Source: JAJFFW01 sp039187035 (GTDB lineage: Bacteria > Pseudomonadota > Alphaproteobacteria > Caulobacterales > Parvularculaceae). From it: a stretch of 16,418 nt of DNA. The number at the start of each line of letters is the position of its first letter. The stretch's first letter is position 1. Both the position numbers and the translations under genes were made by a program. Under the pieces are notes generated by a model. It saw only the letters and a list, made by a program, of their open reading frames with translations, was not told the origin of the DNA and did not search any database. The stretch is taken from assembly GCA_039187035.1 (NCBI GenBank), contig JBCCZS010000052.1:1-16418 (forward strand), written 5' to 3'. Below, piece by piece: positions 14,575 to 16,418 of this stretch.

Positions 14575-15396
14575 TCAAAAGCCGCCGTCGGCGTTGAGGA
14601 CGGCCATCGCTTCGGCGTGCAGGGCGGGCGTCGCGGCGGCGAGCGTGCGCCCGCGCGCGGCCGCATCGACCGGGCCGCCGTTCCAGTCGGTCAACACCCC
14701 GCCCGCGCCCTCGATCACGGGCTTTAACGCCGCATAGTCGTAATGCTGGAGGCCGGCCTCGATAACGAGGTCAAGCTCGCCGCTCGCGAGCAGCGCGTAG
14801 GCGTAGGCGTCGAGGCCGAAGCGGGCGACGCGTGCGGCGGCGGCGACCCGCTCGAAGGCTTGCGCCTCGCCGGAGGTGAAAAACGCGGTCGAGCGGGGGT
14901 CGGTCGTCGAAATGCGCGCCCGGGCGAGATCGTCGACGTCGCTCACCCGGCAGGGCGTGCGTGCGCCGTCTCGCACGAAAACGGTTCCCGCCGGCGCGCC
15001 GATCCAGCGCTCGTCCGTATACGCCTGGTCGATCACGCCGATGATGGGCGTTTCATTGTCTTCGAGTGCGACGAGCGTGGTCCATGTCGGGACGCCGCAA
15101 ATGAAGCCGCGGGTGCCGTCGACGGGATCGAGCACCCAGCGCAACGGCGCGTCGGGCGCATCGGCGCCGAATTCCTCGCCGATAACGCCGTGCTTGGGGA
15201 ACGCCGCCGCGATGAGGCGGCGCTGCGCGCGCTCGGCTTCGCGATCGGCCTCGGTGACGGGGTCGAACCAGATGCCGGCTTTGTTGACGACGCGCGTGCC
15301 GGCGCGGAAACGCGGCAGGGTTTCAGCGCGCGCGGCGTCGGCCAACCGTTCGGCGAAGCTTGTGTAAAGATCGATGTCGTCGCCGCTTAATGACAT
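14575..15396 (-). CDS. hisN: Histidinol-phosphatase, inositol monophosphatase-like (HisN)
   Basis: HisN removes phosphate from L-histidinol phosphate, the penultimate part of histidine synthesis, in the cytoplasm. From the ATG at 15396 the protein has 273 residues. IMPase-fold metal ligands are GEEFG (73-77), then WVLDPVDGTRGF (Asp90, Asp93) and HYDYAALKPVIEGAGG near the C-terminus. 'DGTRGFICGVPTWTTLVAL' and 'YTDERWIGAPAGTVF' distinguish HisN from SuhB, which has DGTTNF. The N-terminal FDPVTEADREAE is also typical. The start is supported by AAGGGCGAGG just upstream. A TTG at 15435 would be an alternative. The ribosome-binding site and start codon lie inside a perfect 12-bp stem (15395-15436). 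No other his genes are in the window. Confidence 0.9.
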   Translation of the reverse strand: MSLSGDDIDLYTSFAERLADAARAETLPRFRAGTRVVNKAGIWFDPVTEADREAERAQRRLIAAAFPKHGVIGEEFGADAPDAPLRWVLDPVDGTRGFICGVPTWTTLVALEDNETPIIGVIDQAYTDERWIGAPAGTVFVRDGARTPCRVSDVDDLARARISTTDPRSTAFFTSGEAQAFERVAAAARVARFGLDAYAYALLASGELDLVIEAGLQHYDYAALKPVIEGAGGVLTDWNGGPVDAAARGRTLAAATPALHAEAMAVLNADGGF

Positions 15397-15436
15397 TGCC
15401 TCGCCCTTATGCGCCGACGGGCGCGGGCGAGGCAAT
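15395..15436 (-). promoter_or_regulatory. Hairpin that buries the hisN ribosome-binding site and start codon
   Basis: ATTGCCTCGCCC (15395-15406) and GGGCGAGGCAAT (15425-15436) are perfect 12-bp arms. Between them GCGCC (15411-15415) and GGCGC (15420-15424) form a second 5-bp stem with a GACG tetraloop, leaving only a four-base bulge (15407-15410). In the hisN mRNA the 3' arm contains the Shine-Dalgarno GGGCGAGG and the first two bases of the AUG. Folded, the start would be inaccessible. Translational control or attenuation between the XRE gene and hisN is inferred; no U-run makes it an intrinsic terminator. Confidence 0.6.
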
Positions 15437-15510
15437 CGGCGATTAGGGGAGTTTGAACGGGGCGACGCCGGTGCGTCGAGGGGGCCGCGCCGTTCATACG
15501 CAGGGAGGGG

Positions 15511-15903
15511 TTAGTGCTCCCCGGACATCGCCTTTGCGAGGTCGAGGAGGCGCCGACGCGGCTCGTCCCCGAGATTATAGAACGCGCGAACGAGATCGAT
15601 CGTTTCTTTGTTCTGGAAGGCGTCCGCGGGCGCGCCGCCCTCGGCGCCGCGTGAGGCGGGGGCCCCGGCGCCGTTGAAGACGACCTGCTCGACGCCTTCA
15701 AAGAAGTGCGAGACCGGCACGTTCAGCGCATGCGCCAACGTCCAAAGGCGCGAAGCTGAAATGCGGTTTGCGCCGCTTTCGTATTTTTGGATTTGCTGAA
15801 AGCGGATACCGACCGCGTCAGCGAGTTTTTGTTGCGTCATGCCGAGCAGCCGGCGCCGTTGGCGCAGACGTTTGCCGACATAAAGATCGATCGGGTGAGC
15901 CAT
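15511..15903 (-). CDS. XRE-family helix-turn-helix transcriptional regulator
   Basis: The 130-residue protein opens with MAHPIDLYVGKRLRQRRRLL, followed by a Cro/CI-type helix-turn-helix at about 11-70. GMTQQKLADAVGIRFQQIQKYE holds helices 2 and 3, with RFQQIQKYES as recognition helix. ANRISASRLWTLAHALNVPVSHFFEG completes the domain. This sequence type is common in alphaproteobacteria and related to rhizobial PhrR/PraR-like regulators (from memory). The C-terminal part ends in ETIDLVRAFYNLGDEPRRRLLDLAKAM, a helical region also seen in that group. GGAGGG lies seven bases before the ATG at 15903. An in-frame ATG at 15921 and an open frame to 16044 exist but lack family sequence. hisN lies 114 bp downstream on the same strand. 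Confidence 0.9.
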   Translation of the reverse strand: MAHPIDLYVGKRLRQRRRLLGMTQQKLADAVGIRFQQIQKYESGANRISASRLWTLAHALNVPVSHFFEGVEQVVFNGAGAPASRGAEGGAPADAFQNKETIDLVRAFYNLGDEPRRRLLDLAKAMSGEH

Positions 15904-16152
15904 ACCATATCCCTCCACCATGCGGGGGACGTAACGGCCCCCAATTCCCGGTGAATGAGAAACGCAAGGCTCGTGCCGGAGCACGCGAATGCGCTGGCGA
16001 ACGCGTATGGCGCGAGGAAAACCCGCAAGCCCGCTCGCTTGCAAGTCGGGGCGGTGTTCAGATCCAGGACGACGCCGTCCCGCTTTCTGACGCCGGGCGG
16101 GCGCGGCGGGGCGCTTCGTTCCGGCGCTACCGGCCCGTCCGCATGCGGCGCG

Positions 16153-16365
16153 TTAGTCGGCCATACGCGCCGAGCGCAGCCACCACGCCTCGTCGAACCC
16201 GGGAATTTCCAGGTTCGAGATGAATTGCCGGGTCGCCGCTTCCCATGAGTAGTTCTGGGCGTGGGCGCGGCAGGCTTCCGGGTCTGCGTCGGCGAGGGCG
16301 CGCCGGCTCGCCGCGGCGAGGTCGGCGTCGAGCGCGCCCCACCCCCGCCGCGCGCGGGGGGGGGT
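16153..16365 (-). CDS. C-terminal fragment of a glycosyltransferase (GT4-like)
   Basis: The minus-strand frame ending at TAA (16153-16155) reads GALDADLAAASRRALADADP, then EACRAHAQNYSWEAATRQFI, SNLEIPGFDEAWWLRSARMAD. The 'ACRAHA--YSWEAATRQF-SNL' pattern is the usual end of alphaproteobacterial family-4 (group 1) glycosyltransferases, in which the last helix packs back onto the N-domain. Family-like sequence begins at about base 16338. Upstream the frame runs through WGRRARPPT and hits a stop at 16366-16368. The window edge is rich in C/G runs, so this stop is more likely a sequence or assembly error than a true gene break. The donor and acceptor sugars cannot be inferred. Confidence 0.65.
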   Translation of the reverse strand, partial: TPPRARRGWGALDADLAAASRRALADADPEACRAHAQNYSWEAATRQFISNLEIPGFDEAWWLRSARMAD

Positions 16366-16418
16366 TTAGTGCGGGCCGCGGGCCGGGTGTGGCGCCCCCC
16401 GGTTGGCGCACCCCCACC
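16339..16418. other. Low-quality or rearranged contig edge
   Basis: These 80 bases have nine consecutive G (16356-16364), several C5-C6 runs, and a partly self-complementary stretch around 16341-16362. No reading frame continues the glycosyltransferase. They look like a sequencing or assembly artefact at the end of a contig, though a real disruption cannot be excluded. Confidence 0.5.

Noticed and set aside
15924..15942. GGGGG/CCCCC repeat before the XRE gene
   Set aside because: Five homopolymeric pairs only; too short to call an operator or terminator.
16127..16417. 96-codon open frame on the minus strand at the window end
   Set aside because: Low-complexity Pro/Arg; the neighbouring frame ending at 16153 carries the glycosyltransferase sequence.
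1..16418. tRNA, rRNA or CRISPR arrays
   Set aside because: No cloverleaf with a conserved TTC-A T-arm, no rRNA signature and no regularly spaced direct repeats were seen.

Overview
The window is high-GC DNA (roughly 65 % G+C by eye) with tightly packed genes. It looks like an alphaproteobacterial chromosome. Supporting signs are the hrcA-grpE pair, an ATP-type PEP carboxykinase, an IMPase-family HisN, a 'HPIDxYVGKRLRxRR' XRE regulator, an OlsB-like acyltransferase, and a glycosyltransferase C-terminus of alphaproteobacterial style. I cannot name the family. The last ~80 bases (G/C homopolymers, a stop inside a conserved gene) look like the degraded edge of a draft contig.

Layout. (1) 1-1814: heat-shock repressor hrcA (5' end cut off) and co-chaperone grpE. 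(2) 1815-4983: an intergenic region rich in inverted repeats and an AT-rich promoter, then an ArsR-type regulator, a beta-carbonic anhydrase and a SulP transporter that closely resembles cyanobacterial BicA. A strong intrinsic terminator closes the group at 5025-5066. (3) 5139-7800: a PlsC/OlsB-like acyltransferase convergent with pckA. (4) 7989-9629: a long MscS-family channel divergent from pckA. (5) 9630-10585: a low-GC island (rows of about 43-52 % G+C) with a VOC-family gene and the decayed C-terminal end of an IS5-type transposase. (6) 10586-13064: a one-TM hypothetical protein, divergent from a blaI-like repressor that is translationally coupled to an M56/M23 double-metallopeptidase membrane protein. 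(7) 13148-15396: a SuhB-like IMPase, convergent with a methyltransferase and hisN. (8) 15511-16365: an XRE regulator and the C-terminal end of a glycosyltransferase.

How the genes may work together. ArsR, carbonic anhydrase and the BicA-like SulP form a plausible inorganic-carbon uptake and hydration module, with bicarbonate import predicted from retained Na+-site residues. BlaI and M56/M23 form a cell-wall-linked sensor/repressor pair in which the usual beta-lactam sensor domain is replaced by a complete LytM-type peptidase. Two regulatory sites not obvious from the gene list stand out. One is a GTGAC-repeat operator and consensus promoter that ends at the blaI start codon, suggesting leaderless mRNA. 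The other is a perfect 12-bp inverted repeat that buries the ribosome-binding site and start codon of hisN.
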